A stretch of 64,000 bases of DNA from Bacteroidota bacterium (GTDB lineage Bacteria > Bacteroidota > Bacteroidia > 2-12-FULL-35-15), in the NCBI GenBank assembly GCA_025963775.1, contig JAOQAD010000012.1:124001-188000 (forward strand), in the 5' to 3' direction. The position numbers and the translations under genes were made by a program. Numbering within the stretch: position 1 is the stretch's first letter; each line of letters opens with the position of its first letter. Below are positions 52,506 through 61,166 of the stretch, piece after piece. The notes beneath the pieces are model-generated. The model did no database searches, was not told the origin of the DNA, and worked only from the letters and a program-made list of their open reading frames with translations.

Positions 52506-54293
52506 GTGAACCTGGCAAAAAATAATCCTGTGCTTCTTACCCTGCTTGCAACGCTGATCGCCTGCATCTTCCTGACGGCACAGTTCTCGTGGCGGGGGCC
52601 CGACAGGAAAGGCTACACGCATGTGATCGACAGCGATGGAAAAGGGTATTATATGTACCTGCCTTCCATCTTTATCCAAAAGAACCTTGCTTCCTTAACG
52701 CCGGACGACCGCTATGTTTTCAAAACAACATCAGGTGCCGTCAATAAATATTTTGCAGGCACTGCCATTGCCATGCTTCCATTTTTCGGCGGAGGCTACA
52801 TCACGGCGGCGCTCACGCACAAGCCGCTGACCGGCTATTCACCGCCTTTTCAACGGGCCATCAGCATTGCCGCATGGGCTTACCTCGGCCTTGGATTGCT
52901 GTTCCTTGCCGGACTGCTCATCCTTTACAACATCAGGACAGAGCTGGTCTGCATCACGCTCATTGCCATTGTTTTCGGCACCAACCTGCTGATGTATGCG
53001 GTATATCATCCTTCATTCTCACACGTGTATTCCTTTTGCTTTGTCGCGATGTTCCTTTATTATGCAAAACGCGTATTCACGGAGCGGCGGCTCAATCATG
53101 CGCTCCTGCTGGCTTTTGCGCTGGGCATGATCGTGATCATCCGCCCGACGAACGGGCTCATTATTCTTGCATTGCCTTTTATTGCCGGCTCCTGGGAAGT
53201 GATGAAAGATACCTTCAAAGCATTCCTTAATTACCGGCTTATTGCTGTAATCGCTGTGTTTGCAGGCATTGTAAGCATCCAGTTAATTCTCTGGCACATT
53301 CAAACAGGATCATTTTTTGTACAGAGCTATAAGCATGAAGGATTTTATTTTGCGCATCCCGAAGTGCTGAATACGCTCTTCAGCTTCCGCAAAGGCTTTT
53401 TCCTCTACACGCCGCTGGCGGCAGTGTCGCTCTGCGGGCTGATCATTGTTGCAAAGAAAAGCCGCTTCCAGCTGTATTCACTTCTCCTGTTCTTTTTATT
53501 TCTTGTATACATCACGGCTTCCTGGTGGAACTGGTACTACGGGCCATCCTTCGGGCAAAGGCCTTTTGTGGAGTTCTATCCTTTGAATGCAGTGCTGCTT
53601 GCATTGCTTCTTTCTTCCCTGAACAAGCTCAGTCACCGTCGTGCATTCTATTCATTCATAGGATTGCTGCTGGCTTTCAACCTGCTGCAAAGTTTCCAGT
53701 ATGTGAAGAACATTATTTCGCCATGGGATATGAATTTTGAAAAATACAAATACACCTTTCTAAGGACGGCACCGAAATATTATTCCTGCCTTGGCGGCAA
53801 CAATGATATCATTCCTTATCCCGGTGTAAAGAACCTGCTGCTCGGCCTTAAGAACGATTATGAAAAAAGATATCCGTACTGGGCAGAAAGCGAACTGAAA
53901 GCTGTTGGAGGCGATCACAAAAACGTTGCTGATTTTACGGAGCTCGAATTCAATTCCGCCTGCGACATTAAAGCCGGCAGCTCCATAGCAAACCACCGGC
54001 TGCTCTATGCAGAGATCGGGCTGGAAAAGCTGGAGCTTAACCCGGCAGGAAGCAAGGGCCCGCTGATCGGGATCGTTGTTTCGGATGCAAAAGGGACCGC
54101 TTATACATACAGCACTTTCGGCATCAACGAGATCCCGACAAGATCCTCCGGCCACTGGAAAGCCTTTAATTACCATGTGGAGCTGCCAAAAGTGAGAAAA
54201 CCGGGAGATGTGATCCGCGTGTACATCTGGAATAAAACGCTGCAACCCTTTTATATCGACAACTTCCAGGTAAGGCTTTACGGCATTGACTGA
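52506..54293 (+). CDS. polytopic membrane protein, GT-C-like
   Basis: A 595-residue protein with about 11-12 membrane helices in the first 420 residues and a C-terminal soluble domain (about 430-595). The first loop holds THVIDSDGKGYYMYLPSIFIQKN (first 20 residues THVIDSDGKGYYMYLPSIFI), which looks like the acidic loop of GT-C glycosyltransferases, and the membrane part ends before SWWNWYYGPSFGQRPFVEFYP. I infer a dolichyl/polyprenyl-phosphate-sugar transferase, but this is not certain. It uses a GTG start and lies 16 bases after the ABM gene. Confidence 0.75.
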   Translation: MNLAKNNPVLLTLLATLIACIFLTAQFSWRGPDRKGYTHVIDSDGKGYYMYLPSIFIQKNLASLTPDDRYVFKTTSGAVNKYFAGTAIAMLPFFGGGYITAALTHKPLTGYSPPFQRAISIAAWAYLGLGLLFLAGLLILYNIRTELVCITLIAIVFGTNLLMYAVYHPSFSHVYSFCFVAMFLYYAKRVFTERRLNHALLLAFALGMIVIIRPTNGLIILALPFIAGSWEVMKDTFKAFLNYRLIAVIAVFAGIVSIQLILWHIQTGSFFVQSYKHEGFYFAHPEVLNTLFSFRKGFFLYTPLAAVSLCGLIIVAKKSRFQLYSLLLFFLFLVYITASWWNWYYGPSFGQRPFVEFYPLNAVLLALLLSSLNKLSHRRAFYSFIGLLLAFNLLQSFQYVKNIISPWDMNFEKYKYTFLRTAPKYYSCLGGNNDIIPYPGVKNLLLGLKNDYEKRYPYWAESELKAVGGDHKNVADFTELEFNSACDIKAGSSIANHRLLYAEIGLEKLELNPAGSKGPLIGIVVSDAKGTAYTYSTFGINEIPTRSSGHWKAFNYHVELPKVRKPGDVIRVYIWNKTLQPFYIDNFQVRLYGID

Positions 54294-54372
54294 AATCCGG
54301 AAGAATGACGGCCTCGAAATGAGGCTGTCGAAATTTTAGCATAATCTACCCGCTATTCATTTAATATTTCCT

Positions 54373-54380
54373 TACATTTG
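54373..54380 (+). promoter_or_regulatory. -7 promoter element of the 54394 operon
   Basis: TACATTTG matches TAnnTTTG, 13 bases before the ATG at 54394, so the leader is very short. Confidence 0.55.
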
Positions 54381-54393
54381 CTTAGCACACAGC

Positions 54394-54933
54394 ATGAAAA
54401 AGGTATTCGCCATATTCTTTTTATTCATCTTCCTCTTCAACACAGTGGGCTATCTTCTTGTGTACCACGCGGAGCAATATGCTATTAAACAGGAGATGAA
54501 GATCAATATAAGGCTTGGCGTTTTTGATGAGCGTGTAAGTGCCATTACCATTGACAACGCGCTCCTTTCATCCGCCGGTTCCGAATTTGAATTAAAAGGC
54601 GATGAGTTTATCTACAAGGGAAAACAATACGATATCCTCAGCAAAAAAACAGAAGGCAATAAAACCACTTTTTACGCGGTGAATGATACGAAGGAAGAGC
54701 ATCTCCTGTCCTCACTCGAAGATCACATCCAGAATACGGCCGACCTTACAACAACCCACAAACAGCCTTTCCACGCGAAAAATATAAGCAAGAGCTTTTC
54801 TGTACTGTATTATTCCGAGATCAGTTCCTTTTACATGACAGTTCCTTCCAATACTGTCATTTACCCGTCCCTTGAATGCATCTACCATTCGATCGATCAG
54901 AAAACTGCCCTGCTTCCTCCTAAGACCGCTTAA
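54394..54933 (+). CDS. membrane-anchored hypothetical protein upstream of a TonB receptor
   Basis: A 179-residue protein with an N-terminal membrane helix (about 2-22, KKVFAIFFLFIFLFNTVGYLL) and a ~150-residue exported part. No family is recognised. Proteins of this layout often sit directly upstream of metal TonB receptors in Bacteroidota, as here. Confidence 0.7.
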   Translation: MKKVFAIFFLFIFLFNTVGYLLVYHAEQYAIKQEMKINIRLGVFDERVSAITIDNALLSSAGSEFELKGDEFIYKGKQYDILSKKTEGNKTTFYAVNDTKEEHLLSSLEDHIQNTADLTTTHKQPFHAKNISKSFSVLYYSEISSFYMTVPSNTVIYPSLECIYHSIDQKTALLPPKTA

Positions 54934-54983
54934 TCATTCCAGAAGAACTGTGCCCGGCAAATCCTTTGCTTGCGGCACTCCGG

Positions 54984-57023
54984 ATGTTTCTATTAAGCTC
55001 TAAACAATTGAGATCAGTCTTTAGTATTTATTTATTCCTCATGGGTATTGCCATATCCTGTGCGCAGAACGACACTTCTTCAGTAAAAAAACTGAAGGAG
55101 GTGGAAGTCTCCGTCATCCGCAATACCTATACAAACAAGACCGCATTGAATGTAACCGACCTTTCTGCGGAGAAGATGAGAAGCCGCGGCGCATTCAACA
55201 TTTCCGACGGCTTAACCGCTGTTCCTGGCATCAGCCAGATGACCACGGGAGTGGCCATTTCAAAGCCTGTGATCAGGGGGCTACACGGGAACAGGCTGCA
55301 AACCGTATTCTCAGGGCTTCGCTTCGACAACCAGCAATGGCAGGATGAGCACGGGCTCGGCATCTCCGACATTGGCGTTGACCATGTGGAGATCATAAAA
55401 GGCCCTGCTTCATTGCTCTATGGCTCGGAAGCTGTAGGCGGCGTGATCAACATCATTGAAGAAAAAAATGCAGAAGAAGGAAAGATCGTTGGCGACCTCA
55501 ACACGCGCTTTTTGAGCAATACATTCGGCAATGCCACCGACCTTGGCTTCAAAGGCAATAGCAACAACAAAAACTGGAGGATCCGCGCGGGCTACGAATC
55601 GGATGCCGATTACCAGGATGGAAAAGATGTACGCATTTTAAACTCGCGCTTCAGCGGCTATTATTTCAAGGCTTCCTACGGGTTCACAAAAAAGAAATGG
55701 ATCTGCCAGAACAATTACAACGGCTCGCTGAATAATTTCGGCTTCATCATGTCCGACAGCAAAACCGACAAAGACCTGGACAACCGCTTCAGCCGCACAA
55801 TGGACGGACCTCACCACAGCGTACTGCTGAACATACTTTCTTCGCAGAATATTTTTGCACTGAAAAATTCCGTGCTCAAATTAAACCTCGGCGCCCAGTC
55901 CAACATCCGGATGGAGGATGAAGGCGGCGGCGAGATCAGCCTGGACATGCACCTGAGCTCGCTTGTGTACAACCTGCAATGGATCAAAATGCTGACAGAA
56001 AAAACGGAGCTGATCATCAGCAGCCAGGGCATCCTGCAGAACAACAGCAATTACGGGAAGCGCATCATTGTGCCCGATGCCAACATGACTGAAACGGGGC
56101 TTTCATTTTTTCTTAACCGGAAGTTCGGAATGCTGATCCTCGAAGGTGGAATCGGCGGAAACTACAGGCACATTAAAACATTTGAGTCGGGGAGCTTCAA
56201 CACACCGGATAAGGAGATCGGGCCTTTCGAACGCTCCCTGCCTTCCCTGAACGGAATGCTGGGTGCAACGCTTAACCCGAATGATCACTGGAACATCAAG
56301 TTTTGCGGAAGCACAGGGTTCCGTTCCGGCAACATGGCAGAGCTTGCTTCCAACGGGCTGCACGAAGGCATCTTCCAGTACGAGATCGGCAATCCCGGCC
56401 TGAAGGCGGAGCAGAATTTCAATGCCGAACTTGCATTGAACTATACATCAGAGCAATTTGAATTTTCACTCGCCGGGTTCAATAACTATTTCGACAATTA
56501 CATCTACCTCGCTCCCACTGCTGAAACATTTTACGGGATCACGATCTTCCGTTATTTCCAAAGCAATGCCGACCTGTACGGAGGAGAAGCAGCAATCTCC
56601 TTTAAGCCAAAAGCGTTAAAGGGGCTGGAATTTTCATCCTCCTTCGCAACGGTAACAGGCTTGCTGAGCGACTCTGCTTACCTGCCATTCATTCCTGCAG
56701 ACAAACTGCACGGAGAGATCAGGTACACATTCAGCCTTAAAAACACATTGAAGGATTTTTATGTTTCTGTAAGCAATGATTATGTGTTCGAACAGAATTA
56801 TCCCGCCGTAAATGAAACCCGCACCGGCGATTACAACCTGCTGAATGCGGGAATAGGAACAGAGCTTTTAATAGGGAAACAAACGCTGAAGCTTGGCCTG
56901 GTCTGCAACAACCTGCTCAACGAATATTATTACGACCACCTGTCACGCTTCAAGCCATACGGCTTTCACAACATCGGCCGCAACATTATCCTGAACATTC
57001 AAATCCCTTTTAATATAAAATAA
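54984..57023 (+). CDS. TonB-dependent outer-membrane receptor, ZnuD-like
   Basis: A 679-residue receptor with signal segment (about 1-27). The plug domain (about 40-155) has GISQMTTGVAISKPVIRGLHGNRLQ and QQWQDEHGLGISDIGVDHVEIIKGP; the barrel ends GFHNIGRNIILNIQIPFNIK (20 residues). The G-x-H/G-x-R plug and GRN-type end resemble ZnuD-type zinc receptors, but the substrate is only inferred. It lacks a carboxypeptidase-regulatory domain. Two small lipoprotein genes follow, both downstream on the same strand. The start at 54984 (ATG) is preferred over an upstream TTG. Confidence 0.88.
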   Translation: MFLLSSKQLRSVFSIYLFLMGIAISCAQNDTSSVKKLKEVEVSVIRNTYTNKTALNVTDLSAEKMRSRGAFNISDGLTAVPGISQMTTGVAISKPVIRGLHGNRLQTVFSGLRFDNQQWQDEHGLGISDIGVDHVEIIKGPASLLYGSEAVGGVINIIEEKNAEEGKIVGDLNTRFLSNTFGNATDLGFKGNSNNKNWRIRAGYESDADYQDGKDVRILNSRFSGYYFKASYGFTKKKWICQNNYNGSLNNFGFIMSDSKTDKDLDNRFSRTMDGPHHSVLLNILSSQNIFALKNSVLKLNLGAQSNIRMEDEGGGEISLDMHLSSLVYNLQWIKMLTEKTELIISSQGILQNNSNYGKRIIVPDANMTETGLSFFLNRKFGMLILEGGIGGNYRHIKTFESGSFNTPDKEIGPFERSLPSLNGMLGATLNPNDHWNIKFCGSTGFRSGNMAELASNGLHEGIFQYEIGNPGLKAEQNFNAELALNYTSEQFEFSLAGFNNYFDNYIYLAPTAETFYGITIFRYFQSNADLYGGEAAISFKPKALKGLEFSSSFATVTGLLSDSAYLPFIPADKLHGEIRYTFSLKNTLKDFYVSVSNDYVFEQNYPAVNETRTGDYNLLNAGIGTELLIGKQTLKLGLVCNNLLNEYYYDHLSRFKPYGFHNIGRNIILNIQIPFNIK

Positions 57024-57035
57024 ACCAAAACAGCC

Positions 57036-57449
57036 ATGAAAACAATCACATCAAAATTATTCCTGGGCCTGCTGCTGATCACAGCCGCCGTATTCAGTCC
57101 TGCATGTAAAAAGGAAAAGGACAAACAGATCCCGCCGGAGCTCTCTTTTAAAACAGGAAGCGGCTACACTTCTTCCAGCGACTCGGTAGGCACGAATGAC
57201 ACCCTGCTGGTGGGCGTAAACGCGAACAAAACGGAGGACAAAGACCTTCTGCAGCGCTTCATTGTAACGCAACAGTACGATGCAAACTCAGCAACGACCA
57301 TCCTGACGGAATCGTTCAACCAGGATACGTATTCGAAGGACATGACCATTATTACGAGAAGCGTTGCCGGGACGGAGAAATATACCTATACCATCATCAA
57401 CCGCGACGGGCTTACAAAAACAATTTCCCTGGTGCTTGCAGTACATTAA
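57036..57449 (+). CDS. small lipoprotein after the TonB receptor
   Basis: A 137-residue protein with lipoprotein signal MKTITSKLFLGLLLITAAVFSPAC (Cys24 is the lipid-attachment site). The mature part is a single beta-rich domain with TKTISLVL at the end, and is not assigned. It follows the receptor by 12 bases and is probably in its operon. Confidence 0.75.
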   Translation: MKTITSKLFLGLLLITAAVFSPACKKEKDKQIPPELSFKTGSGYTSSSDSVGTNDTLLVGVNANKTEDKDLLQRFIVTQQYDANSATTILTESFNQDTYSKDMTIITRSVAGTEKYTYTIINRDGLTKTISLVLAVH

Positions 57450-57507
57450 AAATAATATCAGTAACAATCAAACAATTAATTATTAACCAATCAAAAACCA
57501 AAACAAA

Positions 57508-57744
57508 ATGAAAAAAGTAGTTTTATTTGCCGCAGCAGTAGCTGCAATCTCAATGTCTTCATGCGTGAAAGAACGCGACTGTACCTGCACAACAACGAAT
57601 TCGTATGCAGGAAGCAGCACTTCTTCAACGCAAACGATCGTGTACAAGGATGTAACAAAGAAACAGGCGAAAACGCTTTGTGCAAGCTACACCACCACTG
57701 ATGACAGCGGTTACACCACCACACAGGATTGCGAGTTGAAATAG
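57508..57744 (+). CDS. small cysteine-containing lipoprotein
   Basis: A 78-residue protein with a lipoprotein-type signal (MKKVVLFAAAVAAISMSSC, Cys19). The mature part is Ser/Thr-rich with four further Cys (KERDCTCTT, LCASY, DCELK). This may be a metal- or redox-related small lipoprotein; no family is recognised. Confidence 0.75.
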   Translation: MKKVVLFAAAVAAISMSSCVKERDCTCTTTNSYAGSSTSSTQTIVYKDVTKKQAKTLCASYTTTDDSGYTTTQDCELK

Positions 57745-57774
57745 TAGCAGCAAAACCTTAATGTTGGTTTGTAA

Positions 57775-57808
57775 AAAGGCCCGTACAGATTTCCGTACGG
57801 GCCTTTAT
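57775..57808. terminator. bidirectional terminator
   Basis: 12-bp stem aaaggcccgtac/gtacgggccttt (57775-57786 and 57795-57806) with T-rich end. It serves the lipoprotein gene on the left and the convergent peroxiredoxin gene on the right. Confidence 0.85.
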
Positions 57809-57824
57809 TGTAATGTAATGCAGA

Positions 57825-58292
57825 TCAGCTGAGCGTTGACAATGTTTCCTTTATCTTAGTAAAATCAGGAATTTCCGATGCATTCTCCATCACCTCCGCA
57901 TAGCGTATGATCCCTTCCTTATCGATCACAAAAGCGGCACGCTTCGAAACGCCTTTCATTCCGAGCAGCTCATCGTACAGCACATCGTACATTTCCGATG
58001 CCTCTTTGTTAAAGTCCGAAAGCAATTCAAAATTAAGATGCTGGTCTTCTTTGTATTTCGCCAGCGTAAAGAATGAGTCGATGGAAATGCCGAATACCAC
58101 GGCATTTCCATTGTTGTAGGATGCGATATCGTCGCGGGTGGCGCACAATTCTTTGGTACAGGTGCCCGAAAAGGCAAAGGGAAAGAACAGGAGCACTACA
58201 TTTTTTCCACGCTGCTCAGCGAGGGAAACTTTCTTCCGTTGGGTATCCGTGAGGGTAAATAAAGGGGCTTCCTGCCCTGTTTGTATGCTCAT
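57825..58292 (-). CDS. AhpE/Bcp-like peroxiredoxin
   Basis: A 155-residue thioredoxin-fold peroxidase. The peroxidatic site is AFSGTCTKELC with Cys45; a second Cys at 50 in the same loop could act as resolving cysteine. DKEGIIRYAEVM is the usual peroxiredoxin segment. It reduces hydroperoxides in the cytoplasm. It is divergent from a second peroxiredoxin gene (58548); the ~250-base gap between them holds a perfect long inverted repeat. Confidence 0.9.
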   Translation of the reverse strand: MSIQTGQEAPLFTLTDTQRKKVSLAEQRGKNVVLLFFPFAFSGTCTKELCATRDDIASYNNGNAVVFGISIDSFFTLAKYKEDQHLNFELLSDFNKEASEMYDVLYDELLGMKGVSKRAAFVIDKEGIIRYAEVMENASEIPDFTKIKETLSTLS

Positions 58293-58382
58293 AGCGTATT
58301 TTTGGGGTTAAAATGGCTGTTAAACTCAACAATAAAGGTAGTGATTTGTTTAATTAATAACGCTGGTGTTATTCCAACGCTC

Positions 58383-58441
58383 TTTCTCGACTTCGCTCGA
58401 AATGACTGTCGCGCGTTGTCATTTCGAGCGAAGTCGAGAAA
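58383..58441. repeat. perfect 24-bp inverted repeat between divergent peroxiredoxin genes
   Basis: TTTCTCGACTTCGCTCGAAATGAC (58383-58406, first 20 shown as TTTCTCGACTTCGCTCGAAA) and its exact reverse complement at 58418-58441 flank an 11-base loop (tgtcgcgcgtt). The TTTCGAGCGAAGTCGAGAAA arm is a known type of dispersed repeat in Bacteroidota intergenic DNA. Confidence 0.85.
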
Positions 58442-58495
58442 GCGGAAGGCATGGGCATTAATTCCTATATTTCAAATGTAATTAATCTATTTTCG

Positions 58496-58503
58496 TAACT
58501 TTG
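58496..58503 (+). promoter_or_regulatory. -7 promoter element of the peroxiredoxin gene
   Basis: TAACTTTG matches TAnnTTTG, 44 bases before the ATG at 58548. Confidence 0.6.
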
Positions 58504-58547
58504 CCCCGTAATTATTTTTGTTAAACCTAAAAAAACACATAAACATA

Positions 58548-59177
58548 ATGTCATTAGTAGGAAAAAAAGCGCCATCATTCAAAGCGCAGGCCGTAGTTAA
58601 CGGCGGAGAAATTGTTGCCGACTTCTCTTTGGAGCAGTACATCGGTAAAAAACACGTGATCTTCTTCTTTTACCCGAAGGATTTCACATTCGTATGTCCT
58701 ACAGAGCTGCATGCTTTCCAGGACAAGATCGCGGAATTTGAAAAACGCAATGTTGCAGTGGTTGCCTGTTCAACAGATACAGAGCAGTCGCACTGGGGCT
58801 GGCTGCAGGTACCGAAAGCAAGCGGCGGGATCCAGGGCGTGAAATACCCTATTGTTGCTGATACAACAAAGATCATTTCCATGGATTTTGATGTATTGTT
58901 CGGAGAATACGAGATCGATGAGGATAACCGCCTTGTGGCAAACGGCCCGATGATCGCTTTCCGCGGACTGTACCTGATCGATAAAAAAGGTGTTGTCCGC
59001 CATCAGCTGATCAACGACCTTCCTTTGGGACGTAACGTGGATGAAGCGCTCCGCATGGTGGATGCACTGCAGTTCAACGAAGAGAACGGCGAAGTTTGCC
59101 CTGCCAACTGGGTGAAAGGCGAAACAGCGATGAAGGCTACGCACGACGGCGTTGCAAGCTACCTTGCTGCAAATTAA
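58548..59177 (+). CDS. 2-Cys peroxiredoxin (AhpC family)
   Basis: A 209-residue typical 2-Cys peroxiredoxin. Peroxidatic Cys50 is in DFTFVCPTEL and resolving Cys184 in EVCPANW. GVVRHQLINDLPLGRNVDE is the standard dimer-interface block. It reduces H2O2 and organic peroxides, recycled by thioredoxin or AhpF (not here). The start at 58548 (MSLVGKKAPSF) is preferred to an upstream in-frame ATG. Confidence 0.95.
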   Translation: MSLVGKKAPSFKAQAVVNGGEIVADFSLEQYIGKKHVIFFFYPKDFTFVCPTELHAFQDKIAEFEKRNVAVVACSTDTEQSHWGWLQVPKASGGIQGVKYPIVADTTKIISMDFDVLFGEYEIDEDNRLVANGPMIAFRGLYLIDKKGVVRHQLINDLPLGRNVDEALRMVDALQFNEENGEVCPANWVKGETAMKATHDGVASYLAAN

Positions 59178-59200
59178 TTGTTAATACTTTTTTATATCTC

Positions 59201-59236
59201 AAAAAGCGCACTTCACACGAAGAGCGCTTTTTGATT
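59201..59236 (+). terminator. terminator of the 2-Cys peroxiredoxin gene
   Basis: Stem aaaaagcgc/gcgcttttt (59201-59209 and 59224-59232) with a 14-base loop. Confidence 0.7.
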
Positions 59237-59244
59237 TATATTTG
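59237..59244 (+). promoter_or_regulatory. -7 promoter element of the OmpH-like gene
   Basis: TATATTTG, matching TAnnTTTG, directly behind the terminator and 22 bases before the ATG at 59267. Confidence 0.6.
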
Positions 59245-59266
59245 TTCATCATTAAAAAATCAGAAA

Positions 59267-59935
59267 ATGAATAAAAAAGCTGCCATCATCCTTAATGTTG
59301 TATTGATCCTTGCTGTAGGAGTGCTGTATTATCTTCACTTCTCCTCCTGCAACAGCTGCGAAGCACCCGGAGCCGGCACCGGCAGCAGCACTGATTCTGC
59401 CGCTGCAGCAAAGCCTGTTGTTGCTGATCCGAAAGACATCAAGCCATCCAAGATCGTATATGTGAACATTGATGTGCTGAATGATAAATACGAGTACCTA
59501 CAGGACATCAGCTCTGCGGCAAAAGCAGAGCATACTACCCTCCAGAACCAATACCAGTCGAAAGGAGAAAAGCTGCAGAAGGATTATGAAGAGTTCCAGC
59601 AGAGCGCACAGGGCGGCTTGCTGTCGGAAAACCAGATCGGCCAGAAGCAGGAAGAATTTGCAAAAAGAAAAGAAGACCTTGATCAGCTTCAGCTGAAAGC
59701 GGATGACCTGATGGCGAAGATCCAGGATGAATCCTTCAAAGCGATGGAGAACGTAAAGAACTACATCACCGAATACAACAAGAAAAGCAATTACGATTAT
59801 GTGATCGCCTACAGCGATAACCCGGGAGCAACGCAATTACTGCTGGCAAACCCGGCCTACGACATCACCACCGAGATCCTTGAAGGGCTGAATGCCCAGT
59901 ACCAGGCTGAAAAAGCCGCTAAAAAGAAAAAATAA
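59267..59935 (+). CDS. OmpH/Skp-like periplasmic chaperone
   Basis: A 222-residue protein with an N-terminal membrane/signal segment (MNKKAAIILNVVLILAVGVLYYLHF). The rest is a long helical Skp/OmpH domain (about 60-222), with KIVYVNIDVLNDKYEYLQD, AEHTTLQNQYQSKGEKLQKD and NYDYVIAYSDNPGATQLLLA. OmpH/Skp proteins hold unfolded outer-membrane proteins in the periplasm. The start at 59267 is preferred to the upstream in-frame ATG. The MazG-like gene follows by 8 bases. Confidence 0.92.
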   Translation: MNKKAAIILNVVLILAVGVLYYLHFSSCNSCEAPGAGTGSSTDSAAAAKPVVADPKDIKPSKIVYVNIDVLNDKYEYLQDISSAAKAEHTTLQNQYQSKGEKLQKDYEEFQQSAQGGLLSENQIGQKQEEFAKRKEDLDQLQLKADDLMAKIQDESFKAMENVKNYITEYNKKSNYDYVIAYSDNPGATQLLLANPAYDITTEILEGLNAQYQAEKAAKKKK

Positions 59936-59943
59936 CACGTAGC

Positions 59944-60345
59944 ATGGAAACAAACACACTCATTCATAAGATCAAACACGTGGAAAAATTCCACGATACA
60001 TTCAGGATCGGTAACCGTTACGAGCCAACTGCGATTGTGCCGGAAAACGAATACATGCTGCGCTACAACCTCATCAAAGAAGAGAACGATGAATATCTTG
60101 AAGCCTGCAAGAACGGCGATATCGTGGAGATAGCAGATGCACTGGGCGACCAGCTGTATATTTTATTCGGCACCATCCTCCGCCACGGGCTGCAGCATAA
60201 AATAGAAGAAGTGTTTGACGAGATCCAGCGCAGCAACATGAGCAAGCTGGATGAGAATGGGGAACCGATCTTCCGTGAAGACGGAAAGATCCTGAAAAGC
60301 AATCTTTACTTTAAGCCGGATATTAAGGCGATCCTGGAGAAGTAA
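59944..60345 (+). CDS. MazG-like nucleoside triphosphate pyrophosphohydrolase
   Basis: A 133-residue all-alpha NTP-PPase. The metal motif is KEENDEYLEA (Glu46, Glu47, Glu50) and VEIADALGDQLYI (Glu62 to Asp69). The family removes pyrophosphate from (d)NTPs, sometimes damaged ones. It is probably in an operon with the OmpH-like gene, a pairing with no clear functional link. Confidence 0.85.
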   Translation: METNTLIHKIKHVEKFHDTFRIGNRYEPTAIVPENEYMLRYNLIKEENDEYLEACKNGDIVEIADALGDQLYILFGTILRHGLQHKIEEVFDEIQRSNMSKLDENGEPIFREDGKILKSNLYFKPDIKAILEK

Positions 60346-60390
60346 TTTACCACTAAGGCACTACTAAGAACACTTAGTTTGTATGTTAAT

Positions 60391-60494
60391 GTCATCCCGT
60401 GCCCCGACACGGGATCTCTGCGCAATTTCAAAGCGTGCAGGATTCCCCTCACTTTATGATTATAGAGAGATGCCGTGTCGCAGCACGGCATGAC
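60391..60494. repeat. ~105-bp double-hairpin palindromic element, copy 2
   Basis: Hairpins with stems ATCCCGTG/CACGGGAT (about 60394-60415) and ATGCCGTG/CACGGCAT (about 60469-60491) at the same spacing as at 43404. Relative to copy 1 the C-G and G-C pair at stem position 3 is exchanged in both hairpins, so each stem stays fully paired. Confidence 0.8.
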
Positions 60495-60515
60495 GATGCC
60501 CGGAGGGCGAAATAA

Positions 60516-61163
60516 TTACTTCACCTGGAAAAAATGATCATAGATCAGCACCAATCCGAAAATGATCAGTGCGCTGCCGGTAATGTAATTTACAATGGTC
60601 ATGAGCCTGTCGGTGAGGAACCGCTTGATCTTCCCCGCAAGGTATACTTTTGTTAGCTCCACCACCAGCGTTATAGTAAGCACGATGGAGAAGAACAAAA
60701 TCATCTTCAGCATTGAATAATCCAGCGTTTTACTGATCGCCGTAACATTTCCAAGCCAGAGGAACCAAACCGTAGGATTGAACAGGTTGATCACAAAGCC
60801 TTTCAGGATCATAAGGGAAGGATGCGGCGCCTGGTAATCCACCTCGATCACTGCATCCGATTTTGTAGTATGCTTCCTGAAATAAAATGTGCCGAAGGCG
60901 ATGAGGATCACCCCGCCGATAATAGCGGAAAAGGTCTGGGCTTTTTCGGAATGCAGGAGATTGATCGCCCCGAAATGCACCACCAGACAAATGGCGAGGC
61001 ACAGCATGAAATCGCTGAGCACGATGCCCATTGCCAGCAGCGATCCGGGCTTATAGCCGTATTTAATGCCGGTGTTGATCAGCGAAAAAAATGCCGGGCC
61101 GAAGGAAAAGGTCAGCAGCAGCACAATGATCAATCCCTGGTATATAAGACTTAAAACAACCAT
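60516..61163 (-). CDS. LysE-family amino-acid exporter
   Basis: A 215-residue inner-membrane protein with six helices. The N-terminal half has LTFSFGPAFFSLINTGIKYG, the usual LysE/RhtB start; LKGFVINLFNPTVWFLWLG and a C-terminal helix pair follow. Members export Lys, Arg, homoserine and similar amino acids or are uncharacterised. Confidence 0.88.
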   Translation of the reverse strand: MVVLSLIYQGLIIVLLLTFSFGPAFFSLINTGIKYGYKPGSLLAMGIVLSDFMLCLAICLVVHFGAINLLHSEKAQTFSAIIGGVILIAFGTFYFRKHTTKSDAVIEVDYQAPHPSLMILKGFVINLFNPTVWFLWLGNVTAISKTLDYSMLKMILFFSIVLTITLVVELTKVYLAGKIKRFLTDRLMTIVNYITGSALIIFGLVLIYDHFFQVK

Positions 61164-61166
61164 GCA

